A stretch of 27,559 nucleotides of DNA, taken from positions 16,169-43,727 of the IMG/VR virus record IMGVR_UViG_3300001450_000054. One strand, written 5' to 3'. Below, piece by piece: positions 16,977-23,481 of this stretch. A program made the position numbers and the translations under genes. The number at the start of each line of letters is the position of its first letter. Position 1 is the first letter of the stretch. Under the pieces are notes generated by a model. That model made no database searches. It saw only the letters and a list, made by a program, of their open reading frames with translations, and was not told where the DNA came from. The DNA is from a virus.

Positions 16977-17080
16977 TTCTTATCACCTGTAACAAAACAT
17001 TTCTTTGACTTCGACTCTTTCTCATCTACTTCTTTTGATTTGGCATCAAACCAAGCATCTAAGTTATTGCACCTTGTCAT
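16973..17080 (-). CDS. 35-aa microprotein with two cysteines
   Basis: A small frame fills the otherwise empty 106 bp between two tagged genes. ATG at 17080 follows GGGCGATAATT (a GGTGAT-like site) directly after the stop of the upstream gene, and its stop overlaps the next ATG (ATGA). The product begins MTRCNNLDAWFDAKSKE, is strongly charged and has one Cys near each end. The tight fit on both sides argues that it is translated, but it is short and unrecognised. Confidence 0.5.
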   Translation of the reverse strand: MTRCNNLDAWFDAKSKEVDEKESKSKKCFVTGDKK

Positions 17081-17082
17081 AA

Positions 17083-17391
17083 TTATCGCCCATACTCTTT
17101 ATTTAATTTCATAACAAAATCCGCTACTAATCCTTCCATCTCTTCTAAATCTTGTAGGCTATTAGAATCATCTACCATTTCTCGTATAGTATCTAGGTCT
17201 TGTTTTATTTGCCCTCTCACAAAAGCCATATCTGTGATAGAATCCGCCTTATTCATTTTTGTATCTTCGAATTGCGGAATAAGAGGATATTCTTTTGACG
17301 GTAATCCTTGCTTAATTCTTTCTCTTGCTCGCTTAACATCTATCGGTAGTTCTTCTTCTTCTTCTTCTTTGATTATTTTTTTCCAACTCAT
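17083..17391 (-). CDS. Tagged acidic helical protein
   Basis: A 102-aa protein, MSWKKIIKEEEEEELPIDVKRAR.... An unusual run of six Glu follows the tag. The rest is helical (MAFVRGQIKQDLDTIREMVDD, LEEMEGLVADFVMKLNKEYG). A 1-bp gap separates its start from the stop of the gene upstream. No family recognised. Confidence 0.76.
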   Translation of the reverse strand: MSWKKIIKEEEEEELPIDVKRARERIKQGLPSKEYPLIPQFEDTKMNKADSITDMAFVRGQIKQDLDTIREMVDDSNSLQDLEEMEGLVADFVMKLNKEYGR

Positions 17392-17392
17392 A

Positions 17393-17899
17393 CTATCTAC
17401 TCCTAATATAGTCGCTCATCCAAGCGGCAGGATTACTATCAAACAAATCTTGAGGAGGTAATTCCTTCGATTGTTTATCTTCTGTAGGTTCCTCTCTACA
17501 TTTATCCCATTCATTCAGCACATCTTCTACTTCGTTGTAATCGAATAGTTCTGCCAAAAATCCTCTTTTAGCATCCTTACTCATTTCTACAAATCTTTCA
17601 ATAGAATCGTATAATGAAAAACAATCTTCTTCGGATAGAATGGAAACTGTGCTTTCTAAAGCCTCTCTATTACCTTTATTGTAATCTTTAATGAAGTCAT
17701 CCAACGACATATTACTTCTTCTCATGTACGGTTCAGCAAACCTTCTAAAATTATCATCTACCATTTTATCAAGGTGTTCCGGAGTTCCTATTTTTTCAAT
17801 GGCCTTTTCAAAAATATTTACTATTTTAACTCTAGCCTCTTCACAACACATATCGTCTCTATTAATTTCTAGGTTTTTGAGTATATCTTTCCATGTCAT
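17393..17899 (-). CDS. Tagged unknown protein (168 aa)
   Basis: ATG at 17899 follows AGGTGAATA and gives MTWKDILKNLEINRDDMCCE; an in-frame upstream start at 17908 would overlap the ribosome binding site. The body is helical with hydrophobic segments (ARVKIVNIFEKAIEKIG, SLYDSIERFVEMSKD, FLAELFDYNEVEDVLNEW), an adjacent Cys pair near residue 18, and a polar tail (EEPTEDKQSKELPPQD). Function unknown. Confidence 0.76.
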   Translation of the reverse strand: MTWKDILKNLEINRDDMCCEEARVKIVNIFEKAIEKIGTPEHLDKMVDDNFRRFAEPYMRRSNMSLDDFIKDYNKGNREALESTVSILSEEDCFSLYDSIERFVEMSKDAKRGFLAELFDYNEVEDVLNEWDKCREEPTEDKQSKELPPQDLFDSNPAAWMSDYIRSR

Positions 17900-17904
17900 A
17901 TTAT

Positions 17905-18300
17905 TCACCTAATAGACTCCATTAAATCATCTGCTAAATCGGTAAATTCTTTGGCTCGTCTTTCAAGATACTTCCTGCTCTCCGCATTTCTTCTCGAAAA
18001 TTCGCCATATCCCTCCATGTCTCCGCCCGATGATACATTATCTGTTGAATCACCAACACCATATTTGAGATAATTAGCATAAACCCTCAAAGCACCAACT
18101 ATTCCTCCTATTACCTCTTGGGCTTCTTCTTTACCTACTAATTGTTTTAGATATTTAGCATTCTTATTAAAAGTGTCAGCAATCTGCATGAGGCCACCTT
18201 TCATATTCTCAAGTTGCTTTTGATTCAATCCCTCTAACATTTCAAGATTTCTTCTTGGCCCTTGTTTTGGTTCTTTTTTTACTATATCTTCCCATGTCAT
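17905..18300 (-). CDS. Tagged unknown protein (131 aa)
   Basis: Starts MTWEDIVKKEPKQGPRRN at 18300 with AGGTGAATA upstream. The middle is helical (LNQKQLENMKGGLMQIADTFN, YLKQLVGKEEAQEVIGGIVGALRVYANYL) and resembles a short helical bundle; a Gly/Ser-rich loop follows (DSTDNVSSGGDMEGYG), then a charged helix. No family recognised. Confidence 0.76.
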   Translation of the reverse strand: MTWEDIVKKEPKQGPRRNLEMLEGLNQKQLENMKGGLMQIADTFNKNAKYLKQLVGKEEAQEVIGGIVGALRVYANYLKYGVGDSTDNVSSGGDMEGYGEFSRRNAESRKYLERRAKEFTDLADDLMESIR

Positions 18301-18306
18301 ATTATT

Positions 18307-18356
18307 CACCTTTTATTTTAAACTACTTTTTCAAAAATTTTTCTAGGAATTTTTTT
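18307..18356. repeat. Duplicated gene junction, copy 1 (pair at 19766-19815)
   Basis: About 50 bp here match 19766-19815 with only a few changes. In reading direction (minus strand) the unit holds the last codons of a gene (K-N-S-stop), the AT-rich spacer AAAAATTTTTGAAAAA, then GTTTAAAATAAAAGGTGA, leading into the next ATG and tag. The two flanking coding regions are otherwise unrelated, so this is copying of a junction and not of a whole gene. Confidence 0.85.
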
Positions 18357-18609
18357 CCTTCTTAGGAAACTCTTCTCCTGCTATACTTGCCATTTCTCTT
18401 TGTGCAAAATATTTAGGGTCAGTGGCTTGCTCCCTTCTAACTCTTTCATTTATGGCTTCAAGTTGAGCATCAGCACTTTTAGCATCTTCTTCCTTGAACT
18501 TTCGGTATTCTTCTTCATTATATCCCGCCATTCTACGGTCTAATTCATCTCGTTCCTCATCAGTCATATCTTCATATTTCTTTGATTTCAATATATTTTT
18601 CCATGTCAT
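18343..18609 (-). CDS. Tagged charged helical protein
   Basis: An 88-aa protein, MTWKNILKSKKYEDMTDEER..., made almost wholly of charged residues in helices (EERDELDRRMAGYNEEEYRK, AQLEAINERVRREQ). It ends KKEKNS; the stop codon lies within the duplicated 50-bp junction shared with 19766-19815. AGGTGATATT precedes the ATG. Function unknown. Confidence 0.76.
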   Translation of the reverse strand: MTWKNILKSKKYEDMTDEERDELDRRMAGYNEEEYRKFKEEDAKSADAQLEAINERVRREQATDPKYFAQREMASIAGEEFPKKEKNS

Positions 18610-18621
18610 AATATCACCTCC

Positions 18622-18954
18622 TTAATTTTTTTCCTGTCTTTCAAGAAAACTAATTGCTAACGCCAATTGTTCTCTTAGGACTTTTTCGTTTACTATTTTT
18701 TTAATTGCTGGCATAGTATTCTCTATAAAATCCTGTAATTCTTCTAACATTTCTCTAACAGTATGAGTTCCTATTTTGTTAAAGTGTTCCATTTTTTCTC
18801 TAACAACGGGGTCAAAAGTATCATCTCTATCTCTTTGAACACTATTGTCCGAACCTCGCTCTCCCGTTTGAAATTCTTCATCATAGTCTTCTTCTAGCAT
18901 TTCTTTCATATCTTTATCCGATATTTCTTTTCTAATCATACTTTTCCATGTCAT
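18622..18954 (-). CDS. Tagged acidic helical protein
   Basis: A 110-aa protein from ATG 18954, MTWKSMIRKEISDKDMKEML..., where the tag has M-I-R in place of I-L-K. It continues acidic (EEDYDEEFQTGERGSDNS) and then helical (VREMLEELQDFIENTMPAIKK). AGGTGAATA upstream supports this start rather than the frame-open extension to 18993, which would overlap the previous gene. No family recognised. Confidence 0.76.
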   Translation of the reverse strand: MTWKSMIRKEISDKDMKEMLEEDYDEEFQTGERGSDNSVQRDRDDTFDPVVREKMEHFNKIGTHTVREMLEELQDFIENTMPAIKKIVNEKVLREQLALAISFLERQEKN

Positions 18955-18967
18955 ATTATTCACCTTT

Positions 18968-19399
18968 TTATATTCCAAATTTTCTTTGAGCATTAGGGTC
19001 GCCTTTTGAGGCTTGAATCATATCTCCCATTCTTTCAACTTTAAAGCCTAATTTTTCTAATTCGGGAATGCCATGAGTTGCGATAAAATTAGCATCAAAC
19101 TTACCGTCATAATGGTTCAAATCATATACCAACCCTCTCTTTTTTCCATATCCGTCGCTTCCATCTGTGCCTTTTGGTATATCTTGAGTATTTACTTTAA
19201 TAGCAAATTTTCCTGCTTTTTGAAACTCAGGGTCATTTCTAAATTGAGTAACTATATGATGCATTCTTTGTTTAGCAAGTTCAATAATATTCTGTTGATT
19301 ACCAGTAAGTTTAGGTTCAGCAGGAGTTTTATCCCTTTTAAATCTACCAAATGGTGCTTTCTCTATTTTGTCTTTTTTCAATATATTTTCCCATGTCAT
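18968..19399 (-). CDS. Tagged unknown protein (143 aa)
   Basis: Starts MTWENILKKDKIEKAPFGRF at 19399 with AGGTGATTA upstream. A basic linker (FKRDKTPAEPKL) leads to a compact alpha/beta region: LTGNQQNIIELAKQRMHHIV, FAIKVNTQDI, RGLVYDLNHYDGKFDANFI, ELEKLGFKVERMGDMIQASK. The alternation of helix and strand with a final 'KLGFKVERMGDMIQA' strand suggests a small folded domain, not just a tag carrier, but no family is recognised. Confidence 0.76.
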   Translation of the reverse strand: MTWENILKKDKIEKAPFGRFKRDKTPAEPKLTGNQQNIIELAKQRMHHIVTQFRNDPEFQKAGKFAIKVNTQDIPKGTDGSDGYGKKRGLVYDLNHYDGKFDANFIATHGIPELEKLGFKVERMGDMIQASKGDPNAQRKFGI

Positions 19400-19400
19400 A

Positions 19401-19760
19401 TTAATCACCTTTTTTATTCGGGTTCTTTGTATAATCTCTATCCTTTTCAGTTTCACCGTAAATTTTCTCAGAAACTTCTATTATTTTTTCTCTTTCATCG
19501 GGTATAGTAAATGTAGAAAAGCCATCATAACCGCTTGGGTCTTCTTCGTTTAAATAAACAATTACCTTTACTCCGTCAATAATATATCCTCTAGCATGGT
19601 CTTCTGTGCCTCCGTATAATTCCGATAAATCAAATGTATCATATTTACCTGCTTTAATTTCTTTGACTGTTCTAGCACTTAGAGGCATTTCCGCATAAAA
19701 AATATTTTCAGGGGTCAAACTTGAATCTTTATTTTTTCTTATCGTATTTTTCCATGTCAT
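19401..19760 (-). CDS. Tagged unknown protein (119 aa)
   Basis: ATG 19760 with AGGTGATATT gives MTWKNTIRKNKDSSLTPEN; the longer frame to 19793 would start inside the duplicated junction. The body is alpha/beta: AEMPLSARTVKEIKAG, DLSELYGG, ARGYIIDGVKVIVYLNEEDP, STFTIPDEREKIIEVSEKIYG. It ends in a polar tail. No family recognised. Confidence 0.76.
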   Translation of the reverse strand: MTWKNTIRKNKDSSLTPENIFYAEMPLSARTVKEIKAGKYDTFDLSELYGGTEDHARGYIIDGVKVIVYLNEEDPSGYDGFSTFTIPDEREKIIEVSEKIYGETEKDRDYTKNPNKKGD

Positions 19761-19765
19761 AATAT

Positions 19766-19815
19766 CACCTTTTATTTTAAACGCTTTTTTCAAAAATTTT
19801 TCTAGGAATTTTTTA
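19766..19815. repeat. Duplicated gene junction, copy 2 (pair at 18307-18356)
   Basis: Near-identical to 18307-18356: gene end K-N-S-stop, AT-rich spacer, and GTTTAAAATAAAAGGTGA ribosome binding segment before a tagged start. Differences are confined to about three positions in the middle and to the bases just before ATG. Confidence 0.85.
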
Positions 19816-20185
19816 GTGGGACTGACATATTATCTTGTTGTTCCGAACCCCTAGATATTACCTTGAAATCACCTTGTAATTCCAACATAGTTCTTCTTGG
19901 TAGCATCACTGTCCCATCTTTGTCATGTTCTGCAACTAAACCATAGTCTCCGAAAACGCTTTGATGTGTTGCTCCATCAATTTTATACTGGTTTCCTTTT
20001 TCTAGTCTTGCTTGTCTACTCATAGATTCGGTGTGAGGAAGAACAGGCAACTTCATACTCTTTGAACCTGTATATTCAACAACTGAACCAAATGGTACAG
20101 TCTCACCATCAAAGAAACTAAAGTACATTTTGTAGTCGTCGTGTCCTTTTATTGGGCTTTTTCTAATTATATTTTTCCAATCCAT
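19802..20185 (-). CDS. First gene of the long operon; tagged beta-rich protein
   Basis: A 127-aa protein if started at ATG 20185 (MDWKNIIRKSPIKGHDD), the choice that puts the tag at the N-terminus; the ribosome binding site (GTTGAT) is weak. An in-frame ATG at 20245 would add 20 residues before the tag. The body looks beta-rich and barrel-like: YFSFFDGETVPFGSVVEYTG, KGNQYKIDGATHQSVFGDYG, GTVMLPRRTMLELQGDFKVI. It ends LKNS inside a duplicated junction. First gene of a minus-strand run of 33. Confidence 0.75.
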   Translation of the reverse strand: MDWKNIIRKSPIKGHDDYKMYFSFFDGETVPFGSVVEYTGSKSMKLPVLPHTESMSRQARLEKGNQYKIDGATHQSVFGDYGLVAEHDKDGTVMLPRRTMLELQGDFKVISRGSEQQDNMSVPLKNS

Positions 20186-20416
20186 GTTATCAACTCGTTT
20201 TTCCCCAAAAATGTGGTGGAATTTTTTTGGCACTTGCGCCCTCATTTTTTTCTATAGATTTGTATTCCCACAATAAAAACATAGACATTAAATCAACAGG
20301 GTTTAATTTGTTAGATTTAAACAACCTGCTTTGTATCATATAAAATCGCCCGTTTTAATTGCCCTGAATAACAGTATTATCTAGCAGTATAGCCTTTATA
20401 TCCAAAAGGGCTGCTT

Positions 20417-20530
20417 TAAAGTTAATGAAATGAGTAGGATAAACTAGTACCGGATTGTTTAGATACATAGGTTATCAAGTACGGGGAGACAGACATAGAA
20501 TATAATATATTCGGTTCTAAAGTTAATGAA
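20417..20530. repeat. 13-bp direct repeat pair and AT palindrome
   Basis: TAAAGTTAATGAA occurs at 20417-20429 and 20518-20530. Between them lies GAATATAATATATTC (20498-20512), a perfect odd palindrome. The second repeat copy is also part of a CTAAAGT/ACTTTAG stem. They may be protein-binding sites of a control region or origin; the sequence alone does not decide. Confidence 0.7.
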
Positions 20531-20833
20531 TAAAGAGTTTTTTGTTTACTTTAGGGCATTAAAATGATATGTTTTAAATGCATATAAAATAAAAAATTTG
20601 GAATACAAAGCATATGGTTGTAGATTAGAATATGCAAAATGCATAGAGGACTATTATTCTGAAGGTTAGGAATTGATTGTTTATAGCGCATAATAAATCA
20701 ATAAAAAAGGCATTACGCAACTGTTCAATGTTTTATTGTCAAGCCTACATCTTTCCTAAACAATGCCCCTGTTCAACATTCTCTAATTATGCACACTGAA
20801 TTGTCATCGCATGTCCTCAATTGCCATTACACT

Positions 20834-20843
20834 ACCATATGGT
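20834..20843. promoter_or_regulatory. ACCATATGGT palindrome, site 1
   Basis: Core palindrome with a right arm CTTTG at 20848-20852; the left arm CAAAG is missing. It lies 35 bp beyond the 3' end of the leftward gene ending at 20878, and marks the left limit of the palindrome-bounded gene array. Confidence 0.8.
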
Positions 20844-20858
20844 AATACTTTGGGTGTA

Positions 20859-20869
20859 CCCCGAAGGGG
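20859..20869 (-). terminator. GC hairpin after gene 20878-21189
   Basis: CCCC/GGGG stem with a 3-nt loop, 9 bp beyond the stop codon of the leftward gene. No T-run follows, so it may be a terminator or RNA-stabilising stem. Part of the pattern of a hairpin at the 3' end of genes in this array. Confidence 0.45.
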
Positions 20870-20877
20870 GCAGAAGC

Positions 20878-21189
20878 CTATTCAATGAGAATTTTCTCAC
20901 CAGTCCACCATTCACCATTTAAGAACCATTCAAAATTTCTTTGAACTATATTTACACCATTTAAGCCGTTTAAGCGTTCTTTTGTGGTGCTTGTGAAATA
21001 CCCGCAGTTAGAAATCAAAACTTTAGTTTCATCCATATAGGCTATAGTATGGCCATGAAGTATAAGCCTTGATTCGTTGGCTTGATTGACTTCAACTCTT
21101 GTATTACCTCTTTTGAAGTTTGTTCGATTATAAAAGGCTCTTATTGCATCTTGTGTTATTTTTCGCATGGTAATAGTATTTTTACTCAT
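20878..21189 (-). CDS. Conserved viral hypothetical with GYFTSTTKERLN motif
   Basis: A 103-aa protein, MSKNTITMRKITQDAIRAF.... The sequence order (KITQDAIRAFYN...F+RGNTRVEV...LILHGHTIAYMD...ISNCGYFTSTTKERLNGL...WFLNGEWWTGEKILIE) fits a small family I recall from many marine phages and other viruses, with the conserved G-W/Y-x-T-x-TTKERLN-x-L and a Trp-rich end; its function is unknown. Start at 21189 or the in-frame ATG at 21168 (MRKITQ) are both possible. A palindromic site lies 27 bp upstream. Single-gene unit between palindrome sites 1 and 2. Confidence 0.8.
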   Translation of the reverse strand: MSKNTITMRKITQDAIRAFYNRTNFKRGNTRVEVNQANESRLILHGHTIAYMDETKVLISNCGYFTSTTKERLNGLNGVNIVQRNFEWFLNGEWWTGEKILIE

Positions 21190-21204
21190 ATACTAGGTTG
21201 TGAA

Positions 21205-21234
21205 CAAAGACCACAACCATATGGTTAGGCTTTG
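21205..21234. promoter_or_regulatory. Palindrome site 2 (CAAAG-ACCATATGGT-CTTTG)
   Basis: Complete 30-bp site: CAAAG at 21205-21209, core at 21216-21225, CTTTG at 21230-21234. It lies 16 bp upstream of the ATG of the leftward gene and past the 3' end of the next one (21295). Confidence 0.85.
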
Positions 21235-21294
21235 CCGATAAACCCTACCTATATACGGCAAAATGCCGATATAGGGATTACGGGGAGGTATTAC

Positions 21295-21684
21295 TCACTC
21301 CTCTTCAAGTATAACCTTCTCCTCTAGTAGTAGTCCGACTTCTAAGTTACTTACTTTGGTCACATCTACACGATAGTACCATGCTCTAACCAATACATTC
21401 AACAGTTCGCCGTTGTTTAGTATCTTTTGAATCATAATCATATTATCTCGGTCTAATACACCAATTTGGCCACTCTTTTCTAATCTGCCATCATAGCCCA
21501 CTCCGAGCATGCTTAAATGGTCGAATAGCATTCTTAAGTGGTTAATACTACCACTACCAAATTCATCGAATAGCATACCAAACAGTTTATTCACATCTTT
21601 ATCTTCCTTTATATCTTTAATCCTTGACATATCTAACCTTATATCTGCATTACTTACGGTAATACCACAAAGTTCCATTACCAT
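21295..21684 (-). CDS. Unknown protein with acidic C-terminal tail
   Basis: About 129 residues if started at the ATG inside the palindrome (21684; next ATG 21678 gives MELCGITVSNADIRLDMSR). An open extension to TTG 21729 would run through the whole site and is less likely. The protein is helical (DVNKLFGMLFDEFG, INHLRMLFDHLSMLG, MIMIQKILNNGELLNVLVRAW) and ends EEKVILEEE. No family recognised. Its start codon region forms part of the palindromic site, so regulator binding and translation start coincide. Confidence 0.7.
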   Translation of the reverse strand: MVMELCGITVSNADIRLDMSRIKDIKEDKDVNKLFGMLFDEFGSGSINHLRMLFDHLSMLGVGYDGRLEKSGQIGVLDRDNMIMIQKILNNGELLNVLVRAWYYRVDVTKVSNLEVGLLLEEKVILEEE

Positions 21685-21697
21685 ATGGTTGGCTTTG
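21668..21697. promoter_or_regulatory. Palindrome site 3 (30 bp), divergent genes
   Basis: CAAAG at 21668-21672, core at 21680-21689, CTTTG at 21693-21697. It covers the start of the leftward gene and sits about 40-50 bp upstream of the rightward gene at 21735, so one site could control both. Confidence 0.85.
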
Positions 21698-21734
21698 CCC
21701 AACCTAGTATTGATTATAAGATAATACAAATGGT

Positions 21735-21965
21735 ATGGCGTTTTGTAGTTGCGGTATATGTAGAGCGAAGTTTAATGGTGATAAGGCTCATCATTATTCG
21801 GATAATGAAGGTTTAGACCACCATCCTAAATGTAATCACATTTTAGAAAAAGAAATCCATAGAGAACAATATTATGATGAAGAACTACAAGATATGGTTA
21901 TTTTGTATGAATGGTATTATTGCACCTGTGAAGAAGAATATGCTAAAGAGGAGGTAGAAGAATAG
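21735..21965 (+). CDS. Cys/His-rich zinc-binding protein, acidic tail
   Basis: A 76-aa protein, MAFCSCGICRAKFNGDKAHH.... Cysteines C4, C6, C9, then H-rich stretches (KAHHYSDNEGLDHHPKCNH) and a late C-x-C (YYCTCEEE) could bind one or two zinc ions. It ends EEVEE. The only plus-strand gene between leftward genes here; a TTATAAGATAATA stretch 12-24 bp upstream may be its promoter. Function unknown. Confidence 0.72.
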   Translation: MAFCSCGICRAKFNGDKAHHYSDNEGLDHHPKCNHILEKEIHREQYYDEELQDMVILYEWYYCTCEEEYAKEEVEE

Positions 21966-21983
21966 GCCGTGAGGCCATTTACC

Positions 21984-22013
21984 CAAAGTTTCATGACCAT
22001 ATGGTTGGCTTTG
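21984..22013. promoter_or_regulatory. Palindrome site 4 (30 bp), between convergent genes
   Basis: CAAAG at 21984-21988, core 21996-22005, CTTTG 22009-22013. It lies between two genes that converge, where a promoter operator is not expected. The left half with core (from CAAAGTTTCATG) is repeated exactly at site 8, 2.9 kb away. Confidence 0.85.
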
Positions 22014-22022
22014 CCATTCGTA

Positions 22023-22062
22023 GAAGAAACCCCGTTAAGGGTGCTTGGCGAGTAGTTTCTTC
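22023..22062. terminator. Stem-loop between convergent genes
   Basis: Perfect 8-bp arms GAAGAAAC (22023-22030) and GTTTCTTC (22055-22062), with CCC/GGG inside the loop. It lies 5 bp after the stop of the leftward gene ending at 22067 and could act for both convergent genes. Confidence 0.55.
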
Positions 22063-22066
22063 AACA

Positions 22067-22573
22067 TCACTCTTCTTCCGTTACCTCCATTTCGGCTTTA
22101 ACCGGAGGTGGGGTCATTAATGGCACATTGCCATCCATTTCACCTGTCCAACGACCTTCTTTATATCCAGTCACTAGATTTCTGTATGCTTTTGCTGCAT
22201 ATTCTTTAGCAATTGCATCCATATCTTTGTATGCTCCGCCAGTTCTCCCATGTGGTAGTATTGTTGCCAAAATGATTTGGGGGTTAGTAATTGAAACAAA
22301 GGCAGAATAAACCGCATTCATTACAGAAGTGGCACTTGCTTCCATTTCGTCGGGTAATGCCGATTCTCGACCTCTCCTTGCTTTTGGGAAATCATCAAAA
22401 ATGCTCCCAATAGAACGAATGGCTGTCCAATATGTTGAACGCAAATCGTCGTTATTACAGTTATTTCCGAGAGTAATTGATAATGTTATCGCTTGACCCT
22501 CATCGCCTCTATCCTCTAGATTTAGCCAGTTACTGACTTCTCCAATATTCTTATTCCAGTTTTCTATCTTCAT
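22067..22573 (-). CDS. Unknown paralogue family, member A, acidic tail
   Basis: A 168-aa protein, MKIENWNKNIGEVSNWLNLE.... Clear paralogue of the gene at 23556: both share LRSTYWTAIRSIGS, ARRGRES, PHGRTGG-x-Y and KEGRW-x-G in the same order. It ends KAEMEVTEEE. AGGTGAATAATT before ATG is a strong ribosome binding site. GAGTAGTTT in its leader (22608-22616 on the plus strand as AAACTACTC) is complementary to its 3' untranslated region. Function unknown; conserved Arg/His/Gly motifs with an acidic tail could fit nucleic-acid binding, which is inference. Confidence 0.8.
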   Translation of the reverse strand: MKIENWNKNIGEVSNWLNLEDRGDEGQAITLSITLGNNCNNDDLRSTYWTAIRSIGSIFDDFPKARRGRESALPDEMEASATSVMNAVYSAFVSITNPQIILATILPHGRTGGAYKDMDAIAKEYAAKAYRNLVTGYKEGRWTGEMDGNVPLMTPPPVKAEMEVTEEE

Positions 22574-22670
22574 AATTATTCACCTCAAAAAAATAGTAAT
22601 GTTTCCAAAACTACTCACACAAGCAATAGATTACGAGCGCATCAGTATAGGGTTGGTATCAAGGCAAGGG

Positions 22671-22704
22671 CAAAGCCATACCAACCATATGGTTGTAGAC
22701 TTTG
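22671..22704. promoter_or_regulatory. Palindrome site 5 (34 bp)
   Basis: CAAAG at 22671-22675, core 22684-22693, CTTTG at 22700-22704. Wider arm spacing than sites 2-4. About 110 bp upstream of the leftward gene at 22573. Confidence 0.82.
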
Positions 22705-22879
22705 TAAATGAAATGTAAACCCCATGTGAGAAAATCCGGCTACTAATTCAAGTCACCTAGTCACGCCGATTCTTAAATCAAAGGGATAGACAGAAATTAA
22801 CTAGTATTCTCTACCTTGCCTTATCATGTATATTCTACCGAATTACACATTGTGTTACTTGACTTTCGCCTTCATTTCT

Positions 22880-22909
22880 CAATGGGGTTATGGCCACTAA
22901 TAGCCATTG
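22880..22909 (-). terminator. Hairpin after gene 22914-23159
   Basis: CAATGG (22880-22885) pairs with CCATTG (22904-22909), with an inner ATGGC/GCCAT alternative. It begins 4 bp beyond the leftward stop codon. No clear T-run. Confidence 0.45.
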
Positions 22910-22913
22910 GAAT

Positions 22914-23159
22914 TTATTCCTCTTCTTCTCCTATTATTGAATCATAATGGTCTAGTGCTTTAACATAGGTTGTACAGGTTATGGTCAATTCATCTCTTCT
23001 AACCTGCCAATCATTTAAGTCGCTAGGTGGTCTACCGTCCCAAACTTCATCCTTGAAATATAGCATCATTGACACTACATCCTCAAAAACATATCTTGTC
23101 TTCAAGGCAATAGTCCCATCATTGTGTATGGTGTTTCCAAATTCTTTTATTACTTTCAT
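22914..23159 (-). CDS. Small unknown protein with EEEE tail
   Basis: An 81-aa protein, MKVIKEFGNTIHNDGTIALK..., started at ATG 23159 (AAGGTTGATTAAA upstream). It looks beta-rich early (ALKTRYVFEDVVSMMLYF) with a Trp-containing middle (DEVWDGRPPSDLNDWQVRRD) and ends DSIIGEEEE. It is 11 bp downstream of the 23171 gene, with which it forms a two-gene unit between palindrome sites 5 and 6. Function unknown. Confidence 0.75.
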   Translation of the reverse strand: MKVIKEFGNTIHNDGTIALKTRYVFEDVVSMMLYFKDEVWDGRPPSDLNDWQVRRDELTITCTTYVKALDHYDSIIGEEEE

Positions 23160-23170
23160 TTTAATCAACC

Positions 23171-23386
23171 TTAATCCACATGTTGAAAGATAGTTGTTAC
23201 TACTCTTTCTCCTTCTTGTACTTTGTTTAGAGCATTTGCTGATATAATCAGTGGGACATATACTTCCCCATCGGCTGTTGTATAGGTTTTACAATCTTCA
23301 AATGCCTTAACATTGATTGAAACTTTGATTTGTCCACCTGCATTGGTCATTCTTACATATCCTACTAATGTGTTTGTGTTTAACAT
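23171..23386 (-). CDS. Small beta-rich protein, archaeal-virus-like
   Basis: A 71-aa protein, MLNTNTLVGYVRMTNAGGQI.... The pattern GYVRMTNAGG-x-IKVSI, YTTADGEVYVPLIIS, and GERVVTTIFQ-x-VD suggests a compact beta domain. I have the impression of similar small proteins in marine archaeal sequences but cannot verify that here. ATG at 23386 follows GATTTGGT; the palindrome core is 49 bp upstream. Function unknown. Confidence 0.75.
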   Translation of the reverse strand: MLNTNTLVGYVRMTNAGGQIKVSINVKAFEDCKTYTTADGEVYVPLIISANALNKVQEGERVVTTIFQHVD

Positions 23387-23422
23387 ACCAAATCTAACTC
23401 AGTTCATATTGGGGTTCACCGT

Positions 23423-23453
23423 CAAAGACACCTTACCATATGGTGGTGCTTTG
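23423..23453. promoter_or_regulatory. Palindrome site 6 (31 bp)
   Basis: CAAAG at 23423-23427, core 23435-23444, CTTTG at 23449-23453. It lies 37-67 bp upstream of the leftward start at 23386. Confidence 0.85.
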
Positions 23454-23481
23454 CTTTCACCCCGCTAAAATAAATGGGGGA

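Larger units (their letters stand above)
20246..20877. other. Non-coding control region upstream of the long operon
   Basis: About 630 bp with no convincing gene on either strand. It holds a 13-bp direct repeat, a 15-bp AT palindrome (20498-20512), a 7-bp stem CTAAAGT/ACTTTAG (20517-20554), an interrupted stem CAGGGTTTAA/TTAAACAACCTG (about 20297-20331), a partial CATATGG site near 20612, and a full ACCATATGGT at 20834. A weak TATA-like CTATAGAAA on the minus strand near 20251-20260 could serve the leftward operon, but I cannot fix the promoter. Confidence 0.6.
22574..22913. other. Intergenic region, 340 bp
   Basis: No supported gene. It contains the leader of the 22067-22573 gene, palindrome site 5, and a 3' hairpin of the next leftward gene. 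The stretch 22720-22870 shows nothing I can assign; I looked for a tRNA and found no convincing cloverleaf. Confidence 0.6.

Noticed and set aside
22720-22870. Possible tRNA in the intergenic region
   Set aside because: No T-arm GGTTCGANTCC-like sequence and no consistent cloverleaf stems by eye.
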